Source: Euleptes europaea (taxonomy: Eukaryota > Chordata > Lepidosauria > Squamata > Sphaerodactylidae). Taken from it: 64,000 bases of DNA. How positions within the stretch are numbered: the stretch's first letter is position 1; each line of letters begins with the position of its first letter. The stretch spans positions 12,655,821-12,719,820 of the forward strand of contig NC_079312.1 in assembly GCF_029931775.1 (NCBI RefSeq), in the 5' to 3' direction. Positions 21,478-45,332 of the stretch are shown here, piece by piece. Under the pieces are notes generated by a model that worked only from the letters and a program-made list of their open reading frames with translations, did no database searches and was not told the DNA's origin. The position numbers and the translations under genes were made by a program.

Positions 21478-21828
21478 CGCCTCTCAACGCACAATATGCT
21501 CCCTTCGCACGTGTGGGGTGTCTGGCCCGGTGGGGATTCCCCTCCTTCGTATCGAGGCCACAGAGGTGAAGGTGAACAGCAGTTCACCGCACGGATGGTG
21601 CCTAAAGTTGAGTGGGGGGCCTTAGTGGAGGCAGCAGAGAGCTTGGGTCACTGGTCTGATCTGCCCTCTGAGCACATCCCTGACTATGAGAGTAATGAGG
21701 ATTTTCTTCAAAAAGTACATCATGTGCTGATGGAGATGGAGGGTGTGCTGAAATGTCCGGACACCAGCCGGGAGTTCCCCATCACTAAAGTAATACCCAA
21801 CATGTTGCTGAGCGAAGAGGAGACATGA
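21478..21828 (+). pseudogene. TRMT112: TRMT112 processed retrocopy
   Basis: The translation matches the methyltransferase activator TRMT112. Near the N-terminus it reads RLSTHNMLPSHVWGVW (human KLLTHNLLSSHVRGVG). Then come FTARMVPKVEW, a divergent centre, MEGVLKCPDTSREFPI and the C-terminus IPNMLLSEEET-stop. It is intronless, unlike the multi-exon parent gene, which indicates retrotransposition. The initiating Met is replaced. About 20 residues between VWGVW and FTARM are in a shifted frame (the correct ATEVKV reads in another frame), implying two compensating indels. A CR1 starts 40 bp downstream and no poly(A) remnant is seen. TRMT112 normally partners BUD23, HEMK2 and ALKBH8; this copy is probably non-functional. 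Confidence 0.85.
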
Positions 21829-21865
21829 GGGAGTTCTTTCTTGCAAAGAAAGTTCGGGGGGGGGG

Positions 21866-22446
21866 CTGTTCTTGAGCAGCACCATCCTGCCTGTGTTCCA
21901 CCGCACCCAAAATAACAGGCATGCTCCTCTGATACTAGAGAGAATAGGTATGCAGCATGACTAGTATCCATTCTAACTAACAGCCATGAATACCCCTCTC
22001 CTCCATGAATATGTCCACTCCCCTCTTAAAGCCCTCCAAGCTGGCAGCCATCACCACATCCTGGGGCAGGGAGTTCCACAATTTAATTATGCGTTGTGTG
22101 AAAAAACACTTCCTTTTATGAGTTTTGAATCTCTCGCCCTCCAGCTTTAGCAGATGACCCCGTGTTCTAGTATTATGAGAGGGAGAAAAACTTCTCCCTG
22201 TCCTCTCTCCAAACCATGCATCATTTTATAGACCTCTATCATGTCTCCCCTCAGCCACCTTCTTTCCAAGCTAAACAGCCCTAAGCGTCCTAACCGCTCC
22301 CCATAGGACAGTTGCTCTAGTCCCCTAATCATTTTGGTTGCTCTTTTCTGCACCTTCTCAAGCTCTGTAATATCCTTTTTTAGGTGTGGTGACCAGAACT
22401 GTACACAGTATTCCAAGTGTGGTCTCACCATAGATTTGTACAAGTA
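21866..22446 (-). mobile_element. CR1 LINE (subfamily B), 5'-truncated
   Basis: The reverse frame carries [40 protein letters not shown] and [20 protein letters not shown], the CR1 ORF2 C-terminal block. The 3' end region reads AGCAGCACCATCCTGCCTGTG on the plus strand. Confidence 0.85.
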
Positions 22447-22579
22447 GAACACAAAGGGAAGGCGTTGAGGGGTTGGGTTGATTTAGATACCTACAGAAGT
22501 TCCTTCCAGCTCAACACAGAATTTTCCCAATATGTCCCGTAATGGCTCCATGAATCACATCAACGGATCAGGATTGAGC

Positions 22580-22820
22580 AGCCGTAGCACAGCTCTAACC
22601 TGAATAGCTCTGGCTCGACCGACCTCTTCGGAGCTCAGAAGCTACGCAGAGTCAGCCCTGGTTAGCACTTGGACAGGAGGCCACCAAGGAAGTCCTGGGT
22701 TGCTACACAGAGGCAGGCAATGGGCAAACCACCCCCTGAACACCTCTTGGCTTGAAAACCCTACAGGGTCAGCATACGTTGGCTGCGACTCAACGGAACT
22801 TTCCAACACAGCGCAGCACC
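22580..22820 (+). mobile_element. 5S-derived SINE, diverged
   Basis: GAGCTCAGAAGCTACGCAGAG and ACTTGGACAGGAGGCCACC keep the 5S-like boxes. The tail GTTGGCTGCGACTCAACGG is degraded. Confidence 0.7.
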
Positions 22821-22849
22821 TGGGAAGTACTACGTACAAATTAGGACTA

Positions 22850-23590
22850 TGTACTGATGTAGAATTAGTTTAATTAAAGAAATTAAATGACGGTTTAGCG
22901 AATGGATTTAGGAATCAGGTGCAAAATTAGCGCGGAGAAGAAGCTGCTGCATGTTTGGAGGATAATCATTAGGGGAACTGAGTGACAGAAAAACAGAACT
23001 CTGAAACTTCCAACTCATCAAATTAAATAATGGAAACCCCCCTGATATTTGGAGGGGAATTTTATGCCAACGTAATCGTCATATAATCACATCGTATATT
23101 CATGTCATTCTTCTAAGCTTATAACGAAGTGACACGAATCCTTGTAGAACCATATACGTGCTGATTTTTCCTCCGCCTAAGAGAGACGACATTTCTTTTG
23201 ACCTCTCCTGCCCGGGTAAAATGAATTTCACTCTTACTTTCATTTGCCTCCAGCTCTGCAAACCTGAATAGGCCGATTTCCACAACAGTACAACTTATTA
23301 TTACGCTATCCAGATGCCTGGCCCCTTACAGAATTCAGCATCGAGGTCCTGGCCCCAAGGAAATTACAAGAATGTACAACTGGAAATTATGACACAGGAA
23401 GAACATGAGAGGGAAGGGAAGCAGCTAAAAAGGGGGGAATGGAAGGAAATGCATTTGTTTACTGCTCATGTGGCCCAGACGACATGCCAAGGCTCCATTT
23501 CATTCTCACAGGAATTTAGCCTAACTCTTCTCTGGCAACCTGAAGGAAGCTGAGGGAACACCCCTATTTATTTATTTGATTTCAGGCCCT
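22850..23590. other. unassigned sequence
   Basis: No recognisable gene or repeat. It contains a 79-codon frame at 23314-23553 with no domain and no splice context. Confidence 0.3.
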
Positions 23591-23599
23591 TTGGTGTAT

Positions 23600-23855
23600 A
23601 ACTCGCAGACACCAGGTTTGAACCCCACTCCTCCACACGAGCGGCAGACTCTAATCTGGAGAACCGGGTTTGTTTCCACATGAAGCCAGCTGGGTGACCT
23701 TGGGCCAGTCACAGTTATCTCAGAACTCTCTCAGCCTCACCTACCTTACAAGATGTCTGTTGTGGGGAAAGGAAGGGAAGGAGATTGTAAGACGGTTTGA
23801 TTCTCCTTAAAAAGGTAAGGAAAATTGGGGTATAAAAACAAACTCTTCTTCTTCA
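23600..23855 (+). mobile_element. tRNA-headed SINE, CTT-tail family
   Basis: Body from CCAGGTTTGAACCCCACTCC through CTTGGGCCAGTCACAG and GTTGTGGGGAAAGG to TTCTTCTTC; the head is missing. Confidence 0.75.
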
Positions 23856-23859
23856 TAGC

Positions 23860-24600
23860 CCCGTGGGAGGTACAGAAATCCAAACATTAATTACTCTTTG
23901 GGTTGGTGGATTTGGTTTTGCCCAACCAAACCCTGCCATCTCTCGCAATGTCACAGGGGGCAACTGGCAGCCTTCGTGTTTTATTTATAGATCCCGTTCC
24001 CTCCAAACAGATTAAAGACAGTAAAAAAGAAATATCAACAAGAATCACATTAAAAGCAACCTTCCCAAAGAACCAGACACACACTGGGTGGGCTTCCCTG
24101 ACGACTGAAGAAGCTGTCTTCACTAGGATCTGCCGCACTGTCTGTTAATGTCTGTTAAAAACCACAACACTCAAAAAACCCGTGGGATAACATTTTAATC
24201 CTCCAGGCCATTCCACTGCTGACCTAAGAGTGGCAATCTCAAACAGAGAAGCTTCAAGGGGAGATTACAATGTGAGATTGCTGAACTTGAGTTCATTCAC
24301 AAATTCAGAACAATGGAAACCTTCCCCCCGCCCCAGGCTGAATAGGGACACAGAATTCTTACCTCACAACTGATGTTAATTTCCTGCCCCTAAGCATTTC
24401 TTTTCTGCTCTAATCTAGATTATTACCATGCATATTGTACCTTTGTATCCTGAGTCCCTTTTTGTGCAACACCTCTCCCACCTTCTGACTGGGATATAAA
24501 GACTCAGGGATCGCCATTCCAACTCATATCTGACGAAGGAAGCTTTGACTCTTGAAAGCTCACACCCTTCCCCACAAAATCTTGGCGGTCTATAACCGCA
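23860..24600. repeat. unclassified repeat-like region
   Basis: The right part (24500-24600) contains TCTGACGAAGGAAGCTTTGA and TTGAAAGCTCACACC, shared with hairpin-type repeats elsewhere in the window. The left part has an unassigned 81-codon frame. It lies downstream of the SDHB 3' end. Confidence 0.35.
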
Positions 24601-24689
24601 CTCAAATCTCGCTGTTAATGTATCAGATTCAGAGCAGAAAAGAGGGAGGAGGGCATGACGGTGTGACAGAGTGATCTTGGTCCAATTCT

Positions 24690-24875
24690 GCTAATCGAAG
24701 TAGCACTTTTATTAGTCCATTACAACATCCAACATGCAAGTCTGCCGACGGAGAGAAAAAAACCACACGAGAAGGGCAGGGTCTGCCCACCCCCAGCCAA
24801 GTTATAATATCAGATATAAGTTACTTCCAGCAAGAGGGTACGTGAGCATGATGGAGCAGAGGCCCCCTCGCAGAC
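24690..24875 (-). other. SDHB: SDHB 3' UTR
   Basis: About 170 nt between the stop codon and a poly(A) signal AATAAA at 24708-24713 (minus strand), giving cleavage near 24690. The length is an estimate. Confidence 0.6.
24708..24713 (-). terminator. SDHB: SDHB polyadenylation signal AATAAA
   Basis: AATAAA on the minus strand, 163 nt past the SDHB stop. It is the first canonical signal after the coding end. Confidence 0.65.
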
Positions 24876-39178
<14,303 letters not shown>

Positions 39179-39436
39179 TTTTCGTCTTGTGACGCCTGAT
39201 TCCGGAGGAGGAGACAAGAGGGGCTGAAGGACCGGCTTGGTCCGGGATTGGACAGGCGGCCCCAATGACGTCCTCAGAAAGGGAGGGGCTCGGGGGGACG
39301 CCATCTTAGGAGTGGCCACTCCAAGAAAAGGGCACGCGGTCCGCCATGTTGAGAGCGGCAACCTCTACTGCCAGGTAAACCAGGGAGGGACTGAAGGATT
39401 CGGGCACGTTGGAAGCCAGCGGCCGCTTCGACGCGA
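39179..39436 (-). promoter_or_regulatory. SDHB: SDHB CpG-rich TATA-less promoter
   Basis: CpG-rich sequence directly upstream of the SDHB ATG, with no TATA box. It holds inverted and direct CCAAT boxes (GATTGG at 39246, CCAAT at 39262) and a near-CRE TGACGTCC at 39266. YY1-type cores CCATNTT lie at 39176-39182 (over the start codon), 39301-39307 and 39344-39350. CpG promoters with YY1 and CRE-like sites are usual for nuclear genes of respiration. Whether it also fires toward the right is unknown. Confidence 0.65.
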
Positions 39437-39440
39437 TAGG

Positions 39441-39890
39441 AGGGAATAAATTAAGCGGGCGGCCATGTTGCGAGTGGCAGAGGGAGCGCGGAATGTCCCC
39501 GACGAGCCGCCGTTCATGCCGCTCAAAGAGAGGGAATAAATTAAGCGGGCGGCCATGTTGAGAGTGGCAGAGGGAGCGCGGAGTGTCCCCGACGAGCCAC
39601 CGTTCATGCCAGTCAAAGAGGGAATAAATTAAGCGGGCGGCCATGTTGCGAGTGGCAGAGGGAGCGCGGAATGTCCCCGACGAGCCGCCGTTCATGCCGC
39701 TCAAAGAGAGGGAATAAATTAAGCGGGCGGCCATGTTGAGAGTGGCAGAGGGAGCGCGGAGTGTCCCCGACGAGCCACCGTTCATGCCAGTCAAAGAGGG
39801 AATAAATTAAGCGGGCGGCCATGTTGAGAGTGGCAGAGGGAGCGCGGAATGTCCCCGACGAGCCGCCGTTCATGCCGCTCAATCAAAGAG
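39441..39890. repeat. 90/88-bp higher-order tandem array upstream of SDHB
   Basis: Five units start at 39441, 39531, 39619, 39709 and 39797, so the spacing is 90, 88, 90, 88. Odd units (A) have GGAATG, GCCGCCG and GCCGCTCAAAGAGA. Even units (B) have GGAGTG, GCCACCG and GCCAGTCAAAGA. The fifth is a mosaic. The real period is thus a 178-bp dimer. Each unit has GCGGCCATGTTG, a YY1-type core, at 39463, 39553, 39641, 39731 and 39819. Confidence 0.9.
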
Positions 39891-40235
39891 ACCTTAGCCG
39901 ACGCTTCGAAAAAACAACCCAGAAGATAAGGCTGCTGTCGAAAGAGCCCGCCTCTCTAGGGCTTCTTTATAACGTCCTAGGGGGGCGGTTATTTCGTCCG
40001 CAAGCCAGCCTTCCGGGTTAGTTTTTGAAGGTGTCTCGGCTAGCCTGCCTTCCTTCAAAGTGGGAAGAAACCGCGGCTGTAGTAGGAGGCAAAAGGCGAA
40101 ATCGGGGATTGTAACTTCACCGCGATAAGGCAGCCATAGGACTGGCCTCCCCCGCCCCCCGTCCCATAAAATTAGAAGCAAAAACAAGTTGATCGCCTTC
40201 CAAGTTCGGGGCATCTTGCACATGAAATATATCAC
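39891..40235. other. unassigned GC-rich flank of the array
   Basis: Non-repetitive, with many CpGs (GCCGACGCTTCG, GGGGCGGTTATTTCG). No coding frame with support. It could belong to the same CpG-rich domain. Confidence 0.3.
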
Positions 40236-40345
40236 GTTGAGGAGGTCACTGGGGGGGGGGAGGTAGTTGTGAAGTTCCTGCATTGTGCAGGGGGTTGGAC
40301 TAGATGACCCTGGTTGGTCCCTTCCAACTCTGTGATTCTCTGATT
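40236..40345 (+). mobile_element. CR1 3' end
   Basis: GAAGTTCCTGCATTGTGCAG to CCTTCCAACTCTGTGATTCT. Confidence 0.85.
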
Positions 40346-40662
40346 CTTTGTGTTCTTGTTGGGGAGCAAAGCAGGGTATAAACACACACATACACCCCTT
40401 CTGGGGGGAGGTCAGTTCTATCAATCATACTGCAGGCAACCTTTTGTGATTTTAGCGCCATCAGGGGGAGTATTGCTCCCCTCTTTATTGACTCTGACAT
40501 GGGCTATTTTAAATAATGCAAACACATTGGCGTCTGGCAAAAACAAAAGTTCCTTTAGAAACACATGATAGGAGTCTACACAACACAAAACACTGTTGCT
40601 GTGCCAGTGACACATCCTTACCAAGAGTTGCTGTATGTAGGTTTTATTTGTTTTTTATCTTA

Positions 40663-40795
40663 TATTTTGGAAATGTACATCCAGTTTTTTTCCTTTAAAT
40701 TTTTTTTGGGGGGCCAAGAGAGTGGGGCCCTAAGCTATAGCTTGTTTAGCTTATATGTAAATCCGGCGTCTCCCCGGGAGACGCGCCTCTATGTG
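40663..40795 (-). repeat. hAT-end-like segment, first of a duplicated pair
   Basis: GGGGCCCTAAGCTATAGC and GTTTAGCTTATATGTAAATC are the reverse of the hAT at 44744. The same arrangement recurs at 41517-41655, including upstream GTACATCC and downstream GTCTC...GGAGACGCGCC. Confidence 0.6.
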
Positions 40796-41442
40796 TGTGT
40801 GTTAAGTGCCGTCCAGTCGCTTCCGACTCATGGTGACCCTATAAACGAAAGTCCTCCAAAATGTCCTATCTTTGACAGCCTTGCTCAGATCTTGCAAATT
40901 GAAGGCTGTGGCTTCCTTTATTGAGTCAGTCCATCTCTTGTTGGGTCTTCCTCTTTTCCTGCTGCCCTCAACCTTTCCTAGCATGACTGTCTTTTCCAGT
41001 GACTCTTGTCGTCTCATGACATGACCAAAATACGACAGCCGCAGTTTAGTCATTTTAGCTTCTAGGGTCAGTTCAGGCTTGATTTGATCTAGAACCCACT
41101 GATTTGTTTTTTTGGCAGTCCACGGAATCGGTAACCCTCTCCTCCAACACCACATTTCAAAGGAATCTATTTTCTTCCTATCAGCTTTCTTCACTGTCCA
41201 GCTTTCACACCCATTCATAGTAATAGGGAATACGATGGCATGAATTAAACTAGTCTTGGTGGCCAGGGACACATCCTTACACTCCAAAATCTTTTCTAGC
41301 TCCTTCATGGCGGCCCTTCCCAGTCTCAATCTCCTTCTGATTTCTTGGCTGCAGTCTCCCTTTTGGTTGATGGCGGAGCCAAGGAATAGAAAGTCTTGAA
41401 CAATTTCAATTTCCTCATTGTCAACCTTGGAGATGTACATCC
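40796..41442 (-). mobile_element. RTE/BovB-like LINE, 3' part of ORF
   Basis: The minus frame (within 40802-41533) reads FLGSAINQKGDCSQEIRRRL, then ESWTVKKADRKKIDSFEMWC, SYFGHVMRRQESLEKTVMLG and GSRKRGRPNKRWTDSIKEA, the BovB-type C-terminus. It is followed by its 3' end with a GTGTGTGT (CA-type) tail. The frame is still open, suggesting modest age. The RT catalytic core is not included. Confidence 0.85.
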
Positions 41443-41517
41443 AGTGTACTGGTTCTTGCCGGTTATCCGGGCTGTGTAACCGTGGTCTTTCACTCTGACC
41501 GTGAAAGCCTTCGACAA
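41443..41517. mobile_element. short hairpin-family element
   Basis: GGTTCTTGCCGGTTATCCGG and GACCGTGAAAGCCTTCGAC are the two ends of the family seen at 33173 and 44486, without the internal palindrome. Confidence 0.65.
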
Positions 41518-41655
41518 TATTTTGTACATCCATTTTCTTTCTTTTTTTTCCCCTTTAAATTTTGTTTTTGGGGGGGCCAAGAAAGAGGGCCTCTAAGCTC
41601 CAGCTTGTTGAGCTCATGCGAAAATCCAACGTCTCTCCTGGAGACGCGCCCGCGC
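41517..41655 (-). repeat. hAT-end-like segment, second of a duplicated pair
   Basis: Parallel to 40663-40795 (TTTGTACATCCATTTTCTTT, GGGGGGGCCAAGAAAGAGGG, CTCCTGGAGACGCGCCCGC), more diverged. Confidence 0.55.
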
Positions 41656-41668
41656 GCAAACGGTCCCG

Positions 41669-42137
41669 GGCCTTTTCGCGCAGGCGCTCTAAAGGTTAAG
41701 CTCACGAGTCCTGGCGGGAGGCGGGGATCGAGATGTAAATACGGCCCGGCCTCTTCCTGTTGTGGTCCCGCCTCCCTCCCGGCCTTTTCGCGCAGGCGCT
41801 GTAAAGGTTAAGCTCACGAGTCCTGGCGGGCGTCGGGAGGCGGGGATCGAGATGTAAATACGGCCCGGCCTCTTCCTGTTGTGGTCCCGCCTCCCTCCCG
41901 GCCTTTTCGCGCAGGCGCTGTAAAGGTTAAGCTCACGAGTCCTGGCGGGCGTCGGGAGGCGGGGATTGAGATGTAAATACGGCCCGGCCTCTTCCTGTTG
42001 TGGTCCCGCCTCCCTCCCGGCCTTTTCGCGCAGGCGCTCTAAAGGTTAAGCTCACGAGTCCTGGCGGGCGTCGGGAGGCGGGGATCGAGATGTAAATACG
42101 GCCCGGCCTCTTCCTGTTGTGGTCCCGCCTCCCTCCC
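41669..42137. repeat. 119-bp CpG-rich tandem array
   Basis: Four units start GGCCTTTTCGCG at 41669, 41781, 41900 and 42019 (112, 119, 119, ~119 bp). The first lacks 7 bp in the GGCGTCGG part. Units differ at a few sites only. Each contains TTTTCGCGCAGGCGCT (E2F-like TTTCGCGC and NRF1-like GCGCAGGCGC) and CTCTTCCTGTTG (ETS-like). Confidence 0.92.
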
Positions 42138-42394
42138 GCGCAGGAAGCGGCGGGACCGAAGCGAGCCGCTCCTTCGCGGAGAGCCCTGCGCGCGGCAGGA
42201 CCCTTGGAAGAGCCCCGGTGGGGGTGGGGAAGGGCTGAGGAGGGAGGGGCTCTCCTTTGGGAACCGGCGGCTTCCGGCTCGTCGTCCCCCCGGCTCGCCT
42301 GGCTCCTGACCCAGATCCGTCCCTGGGCGGATTCCCCGGCGCACTTCCTGGAGGTACCGCTGCAGTTGTCCTGCGCGCGCATGCCCGTCGGCTC
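42138..42394. promoter_or_regulatory. CpG island between two tandem arrays
   Basis: Very GC- and CpG-rich, with GGCGGGACC and CGCGCGCATGC. It looks like a CpG-island promoter by composition, but there is no defined transcript; antisense frames here are compositional. Confidence 0.35.
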
Positions 42395-43470
42395 AGATTG
42401 GCAGATCGGCGTGCCTGTCGGCTCCTGGGCGCGCATGCCTGTCGCGGACCGTAACCGCTTACCTGTAGCATTGCTACGCATATGCAATACTATTAACATA
42501 TGAACTATATCGGAAATACTTACCTGGATCAAAAGAACGTATAGGATTGATGTCGCTCCTTGCGTATTTGTATATATTGCAAATATTAGTGTCAGTCCAG
42601 TATTTCACTTGATAATTTGCACTTTAATATAGTCGTATTGCATTGAATTGGGTGTGCTGGTTTTGTGTTGCAGCAATACCCCACAGCATAGAGCCTATTT
42701 TGTTTGCCAGATTGGCAGATCGGCATGCCTGTCGGCTCAGATCGCCTTTCGGCTCATGGGCGCGCATGCCTGTCGCGGACTGTAACCACTTACCTGTAGC
42801 ATTGCTACACATTTGCAATACTATTAGCATATGAACTATATCGGAAGTACTTACCTGGATCAAAAGAACGTATAGAATTGATGTTGCTCCTTGCGCTTTG
42901 GCATATTTGTATATATTGCAAATATTAGTGTCCTTAGTCAAGTATTTCACTTGATAATTTGCACTTTAATATAGTCGTATTGCATTGAATTGTGTGTGCT
43001 GGTTTTGTGTTTCAGCAATACCCCCACAGCATAGAGCCCATTTTGTTTGCCAGATTGGCAGATCGGCATGCTTGTCGGCTCAGATCAGCTCAGATCGCCT
43101 GTCGGCTCATGTGCGCACATGCCTGTCGTGGACTGTAACCACTTACCTGTAGCATTGCTACACATATGCAATACTATTAACATATGAACTATATCAGAAA
43201 TACTTACCTGGATCAAAAGAACATATAGAATTGATGTTGCTCCTTGCGTATTTGTATATATTGCAGATATTAGTGTCCTTAGTCAAGTATTTCACTTGAT
43301 AATTTGCACTTTAATATAGTCGCATTGAATTGTGTGTGCTGGTTTTGTGTTTCAGCAATACCCCACAGCATAGAGCCTATTTTGTTTGCCAGATTGGCAG
43401 ATTGGCATGCCTATCAGCTCAGATCGCCTGTCGGCTCATGTGCGCGCATGCCCGCTGGCTCAGATGGGCA
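42395..43470. repeat. ~340-bp tandem array with splice-site-like motifs
   Basis: Units start AGATTGGCAGATC at 42395, 42709, 43052 and 43391 (314, 343, 339 bp, last truncated). Each full unit has a GC-rich GCGCATGCCTGTCG part and an AT-rich part. On the minus strand each has two donor-like sites: ACAGGTAAG (42458, 42789, 43142) and CCAGGTAAGTAT or near (42516, 42847, 43200). On the plus strand each has an acceptor-like GGTTTTGTGTTTCAG (ends 43015, 43355; the first unit has TTGCAG, 42673). Confidence 0.9.
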
Positions 43471-43562
43471 GGGGAGGGTGAGGGGAGGGGCGAGGCATCC
43501 TGGCGAAGTTGCAATGCTGGAAATCACCCCCACCCCATAATACACGCCAGACTCCCGGTATG

Positions 43563-44160
43563 TTCTGTGCAGAAAAGAGCAACCAAAATGATTAGGGGAC
43601 TGGAGCAACTGTCCTATGGGGAGTGGTTAAGACGCTTAGGGCTGTTTAGCTTGGAAAGAAGGCGGCTAAGGGGAGACATGATAGAGGTCTATACAATTAT
43701 GCATGGTTTGGAGAGAGTGGACAGGGAGAAGCTTTTCTCCCTCCCTCATAATACTAGAAAGCGGGGTCATCTGCTAAAGCTGGAGGGTGAAAGATTCAAA
43801 ACAGATAAAACAAAGTATTTTATCACACAATGCATAGTTAAATTGTGGAACTCCCTGCCCCAGGATGGGGTGATGGCTGCCAGCTTGGAGGGCTTTAAGA
43901 GGGGAGTGGACATGTTCATGGAGGAAAGGGGTATTCATGGCTATTAGTTGGAATGGATGCTGGTCATGCTGCATACCTGTTCTCTCCAGGATCAGAGGAG
44001 CAGGCCTATTATATTGGGTACGGTGGAACACAGGCAGGATGGTGCTGCTGCAGTCGTCTTGTTTGTGGCTTCCCAGAGGCACCTGGCTGGCCACTGTGTG
44101 AACAGACTGCTGGACTTAATGGGCCTTGGTCTGATCCAGCAGGGCCGTTCTTATGTTCTT
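43563..44160 (+). mobile_element. CR1 LINE (subfamily B)
   Basis: ORF2 end [20 protein letters not shown] to GVDMFMEERGIHGY-stop. The 3' UTR follows to GATCCAGCAGGGCCGTTC and TTATGTTCTTA. The upstream frame from 43330 reads into it by chance. Confidence 0.9.
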
Positions 44161-44319
44161 AAGAACCAAAGATGTTCACTTCCCAGCAATTCTGAATCCA
44201 TGGGATTGGGTGGGGGGAACCCAGCTTTTCCCTGAATTTGGGGGGTGGGAGGGGGAGACAAAAAATTTGGGGGGGGGGTGGAAACGTATGAGCTCCTACT
44301 TCGCAGGGGCTGTGACCAC

Positions 44320-44485
44320 ACTAGGTATTCCCAGCGATGTATCAAGAGTTTGGAAATGTTATAAAAAATACATCGCTTTAAAAGGGTCTTAGGATGCCAC
44401 GGCTAAAAAATGGTTGGAAGACATCTTCGCAGCTATAGGGGCCAAACAAAGTGCGAACAGTGTTTTTTCAAACTCTTAATACATC
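44320..44485 (+). mobile_element. L1 ORF2 end fragment
   Basis: CCCAGCGATGTATCAAGAGT to GCTAAAAAATGGTTGGAAGA matches the reverse of 690-830. A short inverted piece (CAAACTCTTAATACATC, then GGAACACCTAGTGCAGTAAC at 44719) follows around a hairpin insertion, as in a 5'-inverted L1. Confidence 0.6.
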
Positions 44486-44706
44486 GTCGAAGGCTTTCAC
44501 GGTCAGAGTTCATTGGTTCTCGTAGGTTATCCAGGCTGTGTAACCGTGGTCTTGGTATTTTCTTTCCTGACGTTTCGCCAGCAGCTGTGGCCGGCATCTT
44601 CAGAGTGTTACTCCTCTGAAGATGCCGGCCACAGCTGCTGGCGAAACGTCAGGAAAGAAAATACCAAGACCACGGTCACACAGCCCGGATAACCTATGAG
44701 AACCAA
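44486..44706. mobile_element. hairpin element, 221 bp, 12-bp target duplication
   Basis: The direct repeats TCTTAATACATC (44474-44485, 44707-44718) enclose GTCGAAGGCTTTCACGG ... a palindrome with CCTGACGTTTCGCCAGCAGC arms ... GATAACCTATGAGAACCAA. CTGAAGA at 44616 and GAAA at 44643 flank a GCC/GGC stem. Confidence 0.85.
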
Positions 44707-44743
44707 TCTTAATACATCACTGGAACACCTAGTGCAGTAACAG

Positions 44744-45076
44744 CAGTGCCGGATTTACGTATAAGCTAAACAAGCTATAGCTTAGGGCCCCACTCCCTTG
44801 GCCCCCCAAAAATTTTTTTAAAAGGAAATAATAATTATTTCATTATTAATATACTTCTTCTTAATTGTATTTTGGTTCAACAATTACTTTGATAAAATAC
44901 ATATTTTGTTATGTGCAAATGGCTTTAGATACCTATTAGGTCCATAAATTACCATATCGCATATATTCAACACAAAAAACAGCAACAATTTGTTGTTGAA
45001 AAAGGACAGCTGGACATATAAAGGGCCCCATTACCTTCAATAGCTAAGGGCCTCATCAAACCTAAATCCGGCCCTG
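44744..45076. mobile_element. hAT non-autonomous element, 333 bp
   Basis: The termini CAGTGCCGGATTTA and TAAATCCGGCCCTG are flanked by AGTAACAG (44736-44743, 45077-45084). The interior is AT-rich and non-coding. Confidence 0.9.
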
Positions 45077-45173
45077 AGTAACAGCTGTCTGCTGTGGGGA
45101 GGGGAAGGGAATTGTAAGCCGGTTTGATTGTAAGCAGGTCTCTACCTTAAGTAGTAGAGAAAGTCAGCATATC

Positions 45174-45320
45174 GCACTTTCACGCAGCCCAAATAATGCA
45201 CTTTCAGTGCACCTTAACGATTGTTTGCAAGTGGATTTTGCCAGTTCACACAGTAAAATCCACCTTCAAAGTGCACTGAAAGTGGATTGAAAGTGCATTA
45301 TTTGGGCTGTGTGAAAGTGC
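45174..45320. mobile_element. 147-bp MITE with ~28-bp inverted repeats
   Basis: GCACTTTCACGCAGCCCAAA and its near-complement TTTGGGCTGTGTGAAAGTGC bound the element, inserted in a CTT-tail SINE remnant (45085-45345). The interior is also foldback-rich. The target duplication is not clear. Confidence 0.7.
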
Positions 45321-45332
45321 CAACTCTTCTTC

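Noticed and set aside
39306-39794. 162-codon minus-strand frame with repeated MNGGSSGT and NMAARLIYS motifs
   Set aside because: It is the 90/88-bp array read through. The 178-bp dimer is not a multiple of three, so the repeated peptide changes frame between units, and there is no splice or start context.
42516-42527. ATACTTACCTGG match to the 5' end of U1 snRNA
   Set aside because: The match stops after 12 nt and the rest of U1 is absent. The motif is better seen as a donor site on the opposite strand, and it recurs in a tandem repeat.
41933-42532. 199-codon and overlapping frames in several phases over GC-rich sequence
   Set aside because: Long frames in many phases at once are expected from the GC-rich 119-bp array; no domain is recognisable.
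39441-43470. CRISPR-like array
   Set aside because: The repeats are contiguous tandem units without unique spacers, in a vertebrate genome.
43330-43947. 205-codon plus-strand frame as a gene
   Set aside because: The second half is CR1 ORF2 and the first half is the ~340-bp tandem repeat; the join is accidental.
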